Source of the DNA: Nonomuraea turcica
GTDB taxonomy: Bacteria > Actinomycetota > Actinomycetes > Streptosporangiales > Streptosporangiaceae
Direction: 5' to 3'
Length of the DNA stretch: 64,000 bases
NCBI RefSeq assembly: GCF_030718205.1
Contig: NZ_JAUZQF010000014.1
Location: forward strand, 186,001-250,000
The notes under the pieces are model-generated. The model was not told the origin of the DNA. It made no database searches and was given only the letters and a program-made list of their open reading frames with translations. Every line of letters starts with the position of its first letter. The first letter of the stretch is position 1. The position numbers and the translations under genes were made by a program. Positions 17,806 to 26,568 of the stretch are shown here, one piece after another.

Positions 17806-18492
17806 ATGGCCGGCAAGCGGAGTTACGGCGACGGATGCGCAATCGCGCACGCACTCGAACTCGTGGGAGAGCGCTGGGCACTTCTGGTTGTCCGGGAGCT
17901 GATCCTCGGACCCAAACGTTTCACGGACCTGCGCGCCGGGCTGCCAGGGATCAGCGCGGACATCTTGACCCAGCGCCTGCGCGAGCTCGAGGAGGCCGGC
18001 ATCGTGCAGCGCCGCAAGCTCTCCCCGCCCGCCGGCTCCTGGATCTACGAACTGACCGGTTGGGGCGCCGAGCTGGAGCCCATCGTCACCGACCTCGCCC
18101 GCTGGAGCAGCCGCTCTCCCGCGCTGCCGCACGACGTCCCGCTCAGCGCCGACTCCGCCGCCCTGTCACTGAAGGCCCTGTTCGCGCCTGCCGTCGGCGA
18201 AGCGCTCGACCTCACCGTCGGCCTGCGGCTCGGCGAGCACCATTTCCTGCTGCGGTTGGACCGCGATCGCCTCCACCTGGCCCGCGTCGACTCCAGCCCG
18301 GCACAGGCGGACCTGGTCATCGAGACCAGCCCGCGGGCCCTGGCCGCCGTGCTCGGCCACGCCCGCACCCTCGACGACGTCCTTACCACCGGCGACCTCA
18401 CCCTGACCGGGCCGCGGGCCACCGCAGAGCGCTTTCTACGCCTCTTCCCACCCCCAGAGCCGGTCACCGAAATTTCAGCGCGTCAAGGGTGA
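17806..18492 (+). CDS. HxlR-family regulator with SCP2-like C-terminal domain
   Basis: A 228-residue winged-helix regulator. HxlR domain about 5-100: YGDGCAIAHALELVGERWAL with Cys11, then LTQRLRELEEAGIVQRR as the wing. Residues about 120-220 form an extra SCP2-like domain (LRLGEHHFLLRLDRDRLHLA), a pairing common in actinomycetes and thought to bind a hydrophobic ligand. Single-cysteine HxlR proteins often sense electrophiles or oxidants, so Cys11 is a candidate sensor. It is divergent from the small membrane protein gene and probably represses it. Confidence 0.88.
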   Translation: MAGKRSYGDGCAIAHALELVGERWALLVVRELILGPKRFTDLRAGLPGISADILTQRLRELEEAGIVQRRKLSPPAGSWIYELTGWGAELEPIVTDLARWSSRSPALPHDVPLSADSAALSLKALFAPAVGEALDLTVGLRLGEHHFLLRLDRDRLHLARVDSSPAQADLVIETSPRALAAVLGHARTLDDVLTTGDLTLTGPRATAERFLRLFPPPEPVTEISARQG

Positions 18493-19003
18493 GAGGGTGG
18501 CGCGGCGTGCCGCGAACCACCACTCCTCTCACGTCAGTCCAAGCGCCCGTCCCACGGTCAGCGCGGTGGTCTGGTCCGCGGCGACGGCCAGCCAGGAGGT
18601 GCGGTCCTTGTCCGCGCATAGCATGGACGTGGCCTCGATCTCCGCCAGCCAGCTCGGTGCGGGCTTCAGATCGCGGGCGCCTGCCACGCGGGGGAAGTGC
18701 GGGTGGAGGCGATCACCAAGATGTGGCGGCCGTCGCGCGGCGTAGCTGTAGACGGTCGCTGGGATCTCGCCAACTCCTTCTGGGTCGTTCCACGCCAGGC
18801 GTAGGCGCCGATGCGGGGCAGCAGCGGGCCCGGCTTCTGACCGAGGGTCAGCACATCGGCACGCTGAAGGTCGGCGGCGGCCAGGAGCGGGGCCGGCTGC
18901 GTCTCGATCAGCCTTGGCGCCATCGCCAGCGCGATGACGTCGAGTGCCACCCCTGCCCCCCGCTGCAAAGCCGAACCCGGTTCGCCCTGCCGCTCGTGTG
19001 GGC
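18493..19003. other. No intact gene; unidentified minus-strand remnant
   Basis: About 510 bp without a credible gene. Minus-strand frames read co-linearly with shifts (ADVLTLGQKPGPLLPRIGAY, then DPEGVGEIPATVYSYAARRP, then PSWLAEIEATSMLCADKDRT and a stop after GRALGLT). This suggests one decayed protein-coding gene of about 130 residues or more that I do not recognise. Confidence 0.4.
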
Positions 19004-19227
19004 GCTCACGGGATTGACCCACCTTCGGCTCACGGAATTGACCCACGGGACGGTGAACGACGGCCGACCGACCGAAGCACAGTGCGGAGCCGACACGTCC
19101 GCAGACCAAGCTGCGGCCCACCTACTCCTCGCTGCTGCTTTGCCCTGTCCGCTCGCCCGGACGGTGCCGTGGACGACGAGCGACCACACTGTCCACGGCG
19201 AGCGGACAGCGGGTCAATTGCGTGAGC
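19004..19227. repeat. MITE-like element with inverted ends and internal cruciform
   Basis: The left side carries two tandem copies of GCTCACGGRATTGACCCAC (19004-19022 and 19028-19046, one difference). The right side carries the inverted copy GGGTCAATTGCGTGAGC (19211-19227, one mismatch). Between them is a long imperfect hairpin: outer arms CTGTCCGCTCG/CGAGCGGACAG (19145-19155, 19199-19209) and inner arms CCGTGGAC/GTCCACGG (19167-19174, 19191-19198). The structure looks like a short non-coding insertion element or the abutted ends of a lost insertion sequence. I cannot name the family. Confidence 0.5.
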
Positions 19228-19253
19228 GGATCACGCCCCAACGGGAACATTCC

Positions 19254-19740
19254 GTGAGCGACGACACTCGCGCGGCGGATGTGGTCTTCAACCTGGCCCG
19301 CAGGCTGACGCCGTCGCCAGCCGACGCCGAAGACCTGGTGCAGGAGACCTGCGCCCGAGCGTGGGCTGCCTGGGTCGACGGCCGCCCCCCGCCACGCCGC
19401 CCCCTGGCTGGCCACCATCTGCCTCAACCTGGGACGCGACCGGCTGCGCCGCAGCGCCACCCACGCGGAGGTGCCGTTGCCGCCCGGCTTCGACCCTCCT
19501 GGGCCGGCCGACGTGGCAGGCGAGGCGATCACCCACTGCATGATCGAGGCGTCCCTGCACCGCCTGCCCGAGGAACAGCGGATCGCGGTGATCTTGATGG
19601 ATCTGTGCGGGTTCACCACCGCCGAGGTCGCGGCCATCACCGACGCGCCTCGCGGCACCGTCCTGGCACGAGTCCATCGCGGGCGCAAGAAGCTGGCCCA
19701 AGCCGCCGTGGAGGTGAAGTCCGGTGCGCCACGATCCTGA
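19254..19740 (+). pseudogene. ECF sigma factor with frameshift
   Basis: Sigma-70 region 2 is read in one frame (VVFNLARRLTPSPADAEDLV, QETCARAWAAWVDG). The rest is in another (HAAPWLATICLNLGRDRLRR, then region 4: LHRLPEEQRIAVILMDLCGF and APRGTVLARVHRGRKKL). The shift falls at a CCCCCC run near 19382-19393, so a one-base sequencing error or a recent mutation would explain it. The N-terminus also lacks the first helix of region 2. The stop overlaps the GTG of the following anti-sigma-like gene. If the shift is an error, the gene is otherwise a plausible ECF factor. Confidence 0.7.
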
Positions 19741-20029
19741 GCGCGACGCCGCCGCCTACCTGGCCGGTGAACTCGGCCTGTGGTTCGAGCGGCACATGCT
19801 GGACTTCCGCGACTGCTGGGCCGAGGCCACCACCGCACGACAGGGGCGGATGCTCGCCGAGTCCCTGCGCGAGGTGGCGCCGCCGTCGACCCGCGAGCGC
19901 ATCCGGCCGGTCGCAGAGCTGACCCAGGAGCCGCAGCGGCGACGCCGTCCGTACCTACTGCTCGCCGCCGCGGTGGCGGTACTGATCGCCGTCGCGTCGC
20001 TCGGGAGGCGGCTTCCGACTTCCGCGTGA
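19724..20029 (+). CDS. Putative anti-sigma-like single-pass membrane protein
   Basis: A 101-residue protein: about 75 soluble residues (acidic, with EAATARQGRMLAESLREVAP helices), then an RRRR stop-transfer stretch and one helix, PYLLLAAAVAVLIAVASLG. It starts at GTG behind GGAGG, overlaps the sigma-factor stop by 17 bases and is therefore translationally coupled. This gene order and topology are typical of an anti-sigma factor or its truncated form, but no ZAS Hx3CxxC motif is visible and the extracytoplasmic part is nearly absent. The assignment rests mainly on context. Confidence 0.6.
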   Translation: MRHDPERDAAAYLAGELGLWFERHMLDFRDCWAEATTARQGRMLAESLREVAPPSTRERIRPVAELTQEPQRRRRPYLLLAAAVAVLIAVASLGRRLPTSA

Positions 20030-20436
20030 GAACAAGTCCTTAGAACGAATCGGAGATCAATCGCGCTCCCCCGGCACGACTCGATCTTGCTCCGAGAATG
20101 GCGCATTTCTGCGAATCGCACAGCGTGACCTTCGTCACCATGAGTGATGATGACGGTAGAGTCGCGATCATGGCGGACACCGACTCCGGCATGGAGCGGG
20201 ATGGACTCGTCCTGGCCGACGCCTGCCGGTGCCCGAGACTCTGCGGCGTCTTATCGGCAGCGTGTTGGAATGCCACCGCGGCAAGCTCCACAATGACGCC
20301 ACGTCCTGCCCGTGGAATGGCGGGGTGCCGCTCATCGGCGGCTGCAGCTTGGACGTGCAGCCCGTTCAGACGTCGAGGTGGCCGAGTTTCTCGGCGAGGA
20401 TCCCGACTTATCCGCTGATCCAAAGGACCGAGACCC
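20030..20436. other. Intergenic region before the permease, no gene recognised
   Basis: About 400 bp with only short overlapping frames that match nothing I know. A small hairpin, GTGAC-CTTC-GTCAC, sits at 20125-20138. No conserved blocks of a ydaO-type c-di-AMP riboswitch were found, although the downstream gene belongs to a family often controlled that way. Confidence 0.5.
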
Positions 20437-22266
20437 GTGCACCTCACCCCTTCGACCGTGTCCTCCGAGCAGGAGACTCGTGACGATGAGCGGCGCCGCC
20501 TCGGCGTCATCGGTGGCCTGGCCGCCCTCTCCCTGGACGCCATTTCGTCGGTGGCCTACGGACCGGAGGCGATGGTGCTCGTGCTCGCCCTTGCCGGCGG
20601 TGTGGCGCTCGACTTCACGCTTCCGCTCACGATCGCCATCGCCCTGCTTCTCGCTGTGCTGACCCTCTCCTACCGGCAGGTCATCGCCACCTTTCCGGAG
20701 GGTGGTGGAGCATACGGCGTGGCCAGGGCCTATCTCGGCCGCCATGCCTCTCTGGTGGCGGGCGCGAGCCTGATCGTGGACTACGTGCTCAACGTGGCCG
20801 TCGCCGTATCCGCCGGGGTAGCCGCCCTTACCTCCGCGTTGCCGGAGTTGCTGCCGTATACGACGTTGCTCTGCCTCATCGTGCTGGCCCTGATCACCGC
20901 GGTTAACATGCGCGGCATCACGGCGAGCGCGCGAGCCTTCATCGGCCCCACGGTGGTCTTCCTGGCCCTGGTTCTCTTGATGATCGTCGTCGGCCTGATC
21001 CGCGATGAGCCTGCCGTACGGCTGCCCGCCGCCCATCCACCCCCGGTGGAGACCGTGGGCGTGCTGCTGTTGCTGCGGGCGTTCTCCAACGGCTGCGCTT
21101 CGCTCACCGGGGTCGAGGCCATCGCCAATGCCGTGCCGTCGTTCCGCAAGCCACGGATCAAGCGCGCCCAGCACGCCGAAGTCGCCCTCGGCGCCCTGCT
21201 CGGCGTCATGCTGATCGGCATAGCGATCCTGATCGAGAAGTTCTCCGTCTTCCCTCACCCCGACGTGACCGTGCTCGGCCAGGTAGCCCAGGTCTCGCTC
21301 GGCGACGGAGCGTTCTTCTACCTGGTCCAGTTCAGCACCGTGGTGCTGCTCGGGCTGGCCGCCAACACCTCCTTCGGTGGGCTGCCCGTGCTGGCGCACC
21401 TGCTCGCCAAGGACGACAACCTGCCGCACTTCTTCGCGCTGCGCGGCGAGCGGCCGGTCTATAGATACGGCATGACCTTTCTCGCCGTCGTCGCGGCCCT
21501 GCTGCTGATCGCGGCCCGCGGCGAGACGAACCTGCTCGTGCCGCTCTTCGCGATCGGAGTGTTCGTCGGGTTCACGCTCTCACAGGTCGGCATGGTCCGG
21601 CATTGGCACGCCGCTCGGTCGCCTGGCTGGCGGGGCAAGGCTGCGGTGAACGGCCTTGGCGCGCTGCTCACCGGCATAGCTATGATCGTGGTCAGCTTCT
21701 CCAAGTTCACCGAGGGCGGCTGGCTGATCATAATCACGTTGCCGCTGATTGTGCTCGCCATGGACCGGATCAACCGGGCCTACTCCCGCATCGGCGAGAG
21801 GCTGGGCACGGGAAGGACACCGGCGCCGCCGGAGCCGCTTCCTTCGGTGGTCATCGTGCCCGTGCACGCGGTGAACCAGCTGACCAGGCAGGCTCTGACT
21901 GCAGCCCTGTCCCTGGGCGATCGCGTGGTGGCGGTGAACATCGGCCATCCCGACGATGCGGGCGAGGCACGGAGGTTCGCCGAGGTGTGGCAGCGCTGGC
22001 ATCCCGTAGTCGAGCTCGTGCAACTCTTCGACGTCCATCGCAGGCTCGCCAAGCCGTTGATCGAGTATCTCAGGCAGGTGCCGGAACCACAGGTCTTCGT
22101 GCTCATCTCACAGCTCGAACCCGAACGCCTGTGGCAGCGGATCCTGCAGAACCAGCGTGGCGCCGTCCTCTCCCGCGCGCTGCATCGCCGTACCGACACA
22201 GTGGTCTGCCGGATGCGGTTTCGCATCGATTCCCCGGCCCCTGCGCCCACCAAAGACGAGCGGTGA
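20437..22266 (+). CDS. APC-superfamily permease, KimA-like potassium transporter
   Basis: A 609-residue inner-membrane transporter. Twelve helices span about 25-455, opening with GGLAALSLDAISSVAYGPEA, the diagnostic first block of the KimA/YdaO group of APC proteins, with EGGGAYGVARAYLG in the second. A C-terminal cytoplasmic domain (about 460-609; VVIVPVHAVNQLTRQALTAA onward) has a USP/Rossmann-like pattern. KimA of Bacillus is a high-affinity proton-coupled K+ importer inhibited by c-di-AMP, and that function is inferred here by family. The GTG start has AAAGGA eight bases upstream. Stands alone in its orientation. Confidence 0.85.
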   Translation: MHLTPSTVSSEQETRDDERRRLGVIGGLAALSLDAISSVAYGPEAMVLVLALAGGVALDFTLPLTIAIALLLAVLTLSYRQVIATFPEGGGAYGVARAYLGRHASLVAGASLIVDYVLNVAVAVSAGVAALTSALPELLPYTTLLCLIVLALITAVNMRGITASARAFIGPTVVFLALVLLMIVVGLIRDEPAVRLPAAHPPPVETVGVLLLLRAFSNGCASLTGVEAIANAVPSFRKPRIKRAQHAEVALGALLGVMLIGIAILIEKFSVFPHPDVTVLGQVAQVSLGDGAFFYLVQFSTVVLLGLAANTSFGGLPVLAHLLAKDDNLPHFFALRGERPVYRYGMTFLAVVAALLLIAARGETNLLVPLFAIGVFVGFTLSQVGMVRHWHAARSPGWRGKAAVNGLGALLTGIAMIVVSFSKFTEGGWLIIITLPLIVLAMDRINRAYSRIGERLGTGRTPAPPEPLPSVVIVPVHAVNQLTRQALTAALSLGDRVVAVNIGHPDDAGEARRFAEVWQRWHPVVELVQLFDVHRRLAKPLIEYLRQVPEPQVFVLISQLEPERLWQRILQNQRGAVLSRALHRRTDTVVCRMRFRIDSPAPAPTKDER

Positions 22267-22332
22267 CGAAACCGTCGAGAAGGCGCGTGGTGTCACTCCC
22301 GATGGCCTGGTGCGAGTGCACAAAGGGTCCGG

Positions 22333-22767
22333 TCAGTCGGCACGTAGTTCCCTGATGACTGCGATAGCGTCGCCCACCAGGTCGACGGGGCAGCCCCAGT
22401 AGTCGTAGATTCCTCCGCTGGCACGGTTGCTGCCGCAGATGACGAAGACGCCGGTCCCCAGCTGACCTTTGAGACGGGTGGCCAGCCAGCCGACGAAGCC
22501 ACTGTTGTCCAGGTCGGCGGGGAAGTGAAAGGAGAAGACTCCGAATTGTTCGACCCCGTCGAGCTCCTGGGCGAACGGGACCAAGGCGCTCCAGCTCTCG
22601 TTGTCCCGGACCACCGCCAGTGTGTCACCGGTAAGGGCTGGTGGGCGGTCGGCCGGAGACTCCTCGAAACACCAGACGCCGTTGTGCACGACGAACCCGG
22701 CTGCCGCGATCACGCGTCGTAGGCGCGCTTCCGTCTGCTTCGCAGTCTCCATACTGACGCTGACCAT
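22333..22767 (-). CDS. Conserved actinomycete protein, DUF6196-like
   Basis: A 144-residue soluble protein: TEARLRRVIAAAGFVVHNGV at the start, a middle WSALVPFAQE strand region, and a conserved end NSGFVGWLATRLKGQLGTGV with VFVICGSN and GIYDYWGCP. It resembles the DUF6196 family from memory; no activity is known. The ATG at 22767 follows GAGGAG with eight-base spacing, so the 47 codons upstream in the same frame are not translated. It is a single-gene unit facing the permease gene. Confidence 0.75.
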   Translation of the reverse strand: MVSVSMETAKQTEARLRRVIAAAGFVVHNGVWCFEESPADRPPALTGDTLAVVRDNESWSALVPFAQELDGVEQFGVFSFHFPADLDNSGFVGWLATRLKGQLGTGVFVICGSNRASGGIYDYWGCPVDLVGDAIAVIRELRAD

Positions 22768-22950
22768 GGATGGGTCTCCTCGATTCATGTGGCTGTGATC
22801 CACTCTGACATCTTGGGCAGTCGCGCCCCGGACAGGGAAAGGCCTCCCCGTCCTGGCGACGATCTTCACAACGTCGTCCGCCGACTTGCTGATTCCGGCC
22901 GCCTTCACGGCGAGTTACGCGGCATGCTCATCTCGAATGGTGGCCAACAA

Positions 22951-23298
22951 TCATCGGCGGCGGGCCGCGCGGTGGAGCTGGGTCATGAGCTCGCGGCTGG
23001 TGGCGCGGGCGGCGGCGAGGTCTTCGTCGCGTTCTTCGAGTTGCAGGCGTAGGTCGATGGTCTGTTGCTCCAGGTGAGTGATTTTCTGGTTGAGGGCGTC
23101 GATGCCGGTGGACGTGCCGAGTCCGGACTGGCGCCAGACCTCGATCCCGTCCATCGGGCTGGCCTGCAGGAGGTCGTGGCGGACCGCCCACTTGCAGAAC
23201 GAGGCGCATTGGCGGCGCTCGTTCTCCGCGCCGCTCACACTCCACTGGCTCATGGACAGAGGCTCCTTTCGCAGGGCGACGATCTGGGGGAAGTCCAT
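22951..23298 (-). pseudogene. Integrase/coiled-coil chimeric remnant
   Basis: The 115-codon frame has two unlike parts. ENERRQCASFCKWAVRHDLL and QASPMDGIE resemble the N-terminal core-binding domain of a tyrosine integrase. GIDALNQKITHLEQQTIDLR and LQLEERDEDLAAARATSREL form a heptad coiled coil like the end of Tn554 TnpC/DUF6262 accessory proteins. Neither domain is complete; a join between two mobile-element fragments is the simplest reading. Confidence 0.45.
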
Positions 23299-23309
23299 CT
23301 CGACATATG

Positions 23310-23600
23310 CTGAGAGGAGAAGGATCCCGAGCTACGGGGAAGTCCCCGCGGATCACTCGGGCGGCCCTCCAACCCTTCGGCGGTGTGGGTAGGGGCATCC
23401 GGATGTTGTCGATGATCAAGCCAGGGACGTACGCCCGGACCAAGGCCAGCGGCTCTGGTCCGTCGCTCGCTTGCCCCACCTCTTCGAAGTCGGAGCACTG
23501 GAGAAGACTGGCCAGGACTTCGCGCAGCAGGACGTCGTCGTCGGCCGCGGGCATGCGCGGCCGTTCGTTCCTCGCCTCCTGGATCCCGCTCGGGGTCGGT
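23310..23600 (-). pseudogene. NarL-type response regulator, receiver fragment
   Basis: The minus strand reads PAADDDVLLREVLASLLQCS, then DGPEPLALVRAYVPGLIIDN and IRMP, a receiver domain closely related to the intact regulator at 31059-31712 (LADDDVLLREGLASLLQRSG). It lacks the first strand and the phospho-Asp block is altered (IIDNIRMP against IVDIRMP). It stops after about 80 residues with no output domain. It is divergent from the intact kinase, repeating the kinase-regulator arrangement seen at 31.06 kb. Confidence 0.6.
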
Positions 23601-23677
23601 CCTGTCATCGTCTTCCCCAACGTATCCGCTGGCGCCCTGGACAACCCCTGGCGGCGCTCGACGTCAGGGAGCCGGCG

Positions 23678-25609
23678 GTGCGCGCAGGGCTGAACGGCCG
23701 GATGATGATTGCCAGCACTGGGCTCGCGATGATCATCGCGATCACGTTCACGATCCTCTATCTTGCGATCGCCGACCTCGGCAGGTCGTCCGCGCTGGCC
23801 CGGCACTCCCGACAGGAGCTGGTGATCATCGGGGACCTCTCGAAGCTGATCATCGATGCCGAGACCGGGTTGCGGGGGTTCGTCATCACCCGGGAAGAAC
23901 TCTTCCTGGAGCCCTGGTACGCGGCGCGGCGAGACTTTCCGGAGCAGGCCCGGGAGCTGGCGGCCTTTGCCGACGATCCCGGACAGCGGCGCCGCGCAAG
24001 CCAACTGGTGGCGCAGGGGGTCTCGTACATCGAGGAATACTCCGTCCCAGTCGTGAGGGCCGTCCGGCGCGGCGATCCGGCAACGCACAGCGTCGCGACG
24101 ACGCTGGAAGGAAAGCGTCAGGTCGATGCTCTCCGGAACGCGTTCGATCGCTACACCGCCGACGAACGGGCCATTCTCGATCGCGAGCAGGACGCGGCCG
24201 ACCGCGACGCCCAGCGCGCGGTGATGGTTTCCATGGTCGGGCTGGCCGGCTCGGTCGCGCTCATGATCCTATTCGCCACATACCTCAGTCGGGCCATCGT
24301 CCAGCCGGTACGGCGCGCGGCGCAGATGGCCGACCAGCTCGCGGGCGGCGACCTCGGCATCCGAATGTCCGGTACCGGGGTGGGCGAAACCGGCACCCTG
24401 GAGCGCTCGCTCAACGCGATGGCGCAGTCACTCCAGGACAACCGCGACGAGCTGCGGCGACTCGCCGACGAGCAGGTTGCCTTGCGCCGGGTAGCGACGC
24501 TCGTGGCGCATGGCCTACCCCCGGCCGAGATCTTCGCCGCCGTAGCCGAAGAGGCTGGGAGGATCCTGGGCGCGGACGCGACCACCATGTTGCGCTATGA
24601 AGCCGACGGTACGGCCACGGTCGTCGCGGCGTGGGGCGAGATGTGGGGTCCGGACCTCAGCGCCGGTGTCGGCCTCGGCGGGCGGCTGTCGTTTGAGGAC
24701 AGCACTGTTGCAGCCCGGGTCCGAGACAGCGGCCTCCCGGCCCGTGCGGATCTTGTCACTGGCTCTCCGAGCTCGATCGCTGCGTTCCAGCAGCAGCCGG
24801 CGTTCCTGCGTGAGCTAGGTGTACGCTCGATCGTCGGTGTCCCGATCGCTGTCGAGGGGCACCTCTGGGGTGTTGCGGGCGCCTTCTCGGCAGGAAACAA
24901 ACCGCTCCCCGACTGGACCGAGGCCCGCCTCGCCGACTTCACAGACCTCGTCGCCACGGCAATCGCCAATTCCCAGGCCCGGGCCGATCTGGCCGCCTCG
25001 CGGGCGCGGGTGGTGGCAGCCGGCGACCAGACCCGGCGCAGGCTCGAGCGTGATTTGCACGACGGCGTTCAGCAGCGCCTGGTCTCGCTCGCGCTCGCAA
25101 TCCGCGCTGCCCAGGCCGGTGTGCCGCCGACGCTACCGAAACTGCACGCTGAATTGTCCGAGGCCGTGAGCGCGTTGGCGGCCATCATGGAGGATCTGCG
25201 GGACATCTCGCGCGGCATCCACCCGGCCATCCTCTCCGAAGGCGGGCTCGCCGCGGCTCTCAAGGCCTTGGCTCGACGTTCCTCCATCCCGGTCGAACTC
25301 GATGTACCCAGCGATCTCCGGCTCGGCGAATCGGTAGACGTTGCGGCGTACTACGTTGCGGCCGAAGCGCTGACCAACGCCGCGAAGCACGCACACGCTT
25401 CGGTCGTCCAAGTCGAGGCCGCCGTGCGGTCCGGGCGGCTGTATCTGGCGGTCCGCGACGACGGCGTCGGCGGCGCCGATCTACGACGGGGTACCGGCTT
25501 GATCGGGCTCACCGACCGCGTGGAGGCTCTCGGTGGAACGATCATGATCTCCAGTCCGCCAGGCAAGGGCACTTCCCTGCAGGTCGAACTGCCCGTAGAC
25601 GACGCGTGA
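23678..25609 (+). CDS. CHASE3-HAMP-GAF sensor histidine kinase (NarX/DesK-type)
   Basis: A 643-residue membrane kinase, and the only intact one of the repeated kinases here. TM1 about 8-30; extracytoplasmic CHASE3 about 35-180 (DAETGLRGFVITREELFLEP is the diagnostic block); TM2 about 185-205; HAMP about 205-258; GAF about 285-440; HisKA_3 with His461 in RDLHDGVQQR; HATPase to the end with NAAKHA (N box) and DDGVGG. The GTG at 23678 has AGGGAG at six-base spacing; the long upstream extension of the frame overlaps the regulator remnant and is not translated. The natural partner would be a NarL-type regulator such as the one at 31059, since its own neighbour is broken. Confidence 0.9.
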   Translation: MRAGLNGRMMIASTGLAMIIAITFTILYLAIADLGRSSALARHSRQELVIIGDLSKLIIDAETGLRGFVITREELFLEPWYAARRDFPEQARELAAFADDPGQRRRASQLVAQGVSYIEEYSVPVVRAVRRGDPATHSVATTLEGKRQVDALRNAFDRYTADERAILDREQDAADRDAQRAVMVSMVGLAGSVALMILFATYLSRAIVQPVRRAAQMADQLAGGDLGIRMSGTGVGETGTLERSLNAMAQSLQDNRDELRRLADEQVALRRVATLVAHGLPPAEIFAAVAEEAGRILGADATTMLRYEADGTATVVAAWGEMWGPDLSAGVGLGGRLSFEDSTVAARVRDSGLPARADLVTGSPSSIAAFQQQPAFLRELGVRSIVGVPIAVEGHLWGVAGAFSAGNKPLPDWTEARLADFTDLVATAIANSQARADLAASRARVVAAGDQTRRRLERDLHDGVQQRLVSLALAIRAAQAGVPPTLPKLHAELSEAVSALAAIMEDLRDISRGIHPAILSEGGLAAALKALARRSSIPVELDVPSDLRLGESVDVAAYYVAAEALTNAAKHAHASVVQVEAAVRSGRLYLAVRDDGVGGADLRRGTGLIGLTDRVEALGGTIMISSPPGKGTSLQVELPVDDA

Positions 25610-25639
25610 TCATGGCATCCGTGTCATGGTGATCTCCGC

Positions 25640-25905
25640 CGCTCTTTGGGCTTGCTGGTATTTCGCCATTGTCCGGCTCGGAAAATTGTCGCTGCTGGTG
25701 CGGCAGCGATTGTCTCGGCTGGCAGCACGTCCAGCACGAGCGAGACCAGCCGCTGTTGGATGCCGTTGTGCAGGCCGCTGTGGGTGGCACCTTGGGCATC
25801 GCGGAAAAGCACGTCCGCAGCATCCTCACCAAGCTCGGCCTGGCCGAGACCAGCGACGACCACCGCCGGATACTGGCCGTCCTCACCTTCCTAAGGCCCG
25901 CTGAG
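25640..25905. pseudogene. Joined kinase and response-regulator fragments
   Basis: Two short remnants face each other. On the minus strand, HSGLHNGIQQRLVSLVLDVL is a HisKA_3 phosphorylation helix with the His retained. On the plus strand, immediately adjacent, GTLGIAEKHVRSILTKLGLA and ETSDDHRRILAVLTFLRP is the LuxR-type HTH end of a regulator like that at 31059 (VRSILTKLSLAETSDDHRR). The point of contact is near 25790. The HTH piece runs tail to tail into the stand-alone receiver gene. Confidence 0.6.
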
Positions 25906-26238
25906 CAGTCGGCGGATGGCCGCCCCCGACAGGGCCGACTTGGGCAGGAATCCGATCATCGGGCTCGCCTCAATGATCTGTCCGAGGTCCTCCTCGCTCC
26001 GTGCGGAGATCATGATGACTGGGATACGCTCCAGCCGGGTGGCCACGTCGAAGCCGTTCTCCTCGCCCAGCCCGACGTCGACCAGCGCCACGTCCGGCCG
26101 CAGCCGCGAGGCCGCCGCCACCGCCTCATCTCCGGTGGCGGCCACGCCGACGACCCGCACCCCCTGCAGTTCCAGCAGTCGGCGCGCCGCCTCCGCGAAC
26201 TGGGGGTTGTCGTCGACGATCAGACACCGCACTTCCAC
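25891..26238 (-). CDS. Stand-alone response-regulator receiver protein
   Basis: A 115-residue CheY-like protein without an output domain: acidic pocket DD at 9-10 (LIVDDNP), phospho-acceptor Asp54 in VALVDVGLG, switch Ser in MISARSE, and Lys in GFLPKSAL, so phosphotransfer should work. The GTG at 26238 starts exactly at the domain boundary; there is no good ribosome site, so translation may be leaderless. Upstream is a long inverted repeat (26279-26340). It could be a phosphate shuttle or sink for the nearby kinases, or what is left of a larger regulator. Confidence 0.75.
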   Translation of the reverse strand: MEVRCLIVDDNPQFAEAARRLLELQGVRVVGVAATGDEAVAAASRLRPDVALVDVGLGEENGFDVATRLERIPVIMISARSEEDLGQIIEASPMIGFLPKSALSGAAIRRLLSGP

Positions 26239-26278
26239 AGCACCAGGCTGGCACCCGTTGCGTGCGCTGGGCATCCCC

Positions 26279-26340
26279 GCTAGCTGGAATCGGCCGGATC
26301 TGGCGGCCAGCCGGTAGCAGGCAATTCCAGCTAGCCGGAA
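26279..26340 (-). promoter_or_regulatory. Recurring motif as a 12-bp inverted repeat upstream of the receiver gene
   Basis: Perfect arms GCTAGCTGGAAT (26279-26290) and ATTCCAGCTAGC (26324-26335) flank 33 bp that include CCAGCCGGTAGC. A third, overlapping partial copy (GCTAGCCGGAAT) follows. The same core occurs upstream of the protease genes and of the phosphatase operon. It ends about 40 bp from the receiver start. Confidence 0.5.
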
Positions 26341-26568
26341 TCCCTTCTGGGCGTCACCTATGGTGCCGGGCGACCGCTCCATCGGAGCCCGGATGACCAT
26401 CGCGACAGTGGCCTCTTCGGCGCCATCATCTTCGCGGAACAACCTCCATATCATGCGCCTCGGGGTGATGCTGGCGAGCTGCGGCGGACGAGCTCGCTGG
26501 CAATCTGGAACCGCAACCGCGCCATGGTTGCGATCTTTGTGAGCCGGATTGGCCACTGTGTGTGGTTG

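Noticed and set aside
20030..20436. Possible ydaO-type c-di-AMP riboswitch before the KimA-like permease gene
   Set aside because: The conserved riboswitch blocks (GGGGGACCCA-type, GGGGTGAATC-type, CAGCTAACCTCG-type) are not present; only a short GTGAC/GTCAC hairpin was found.
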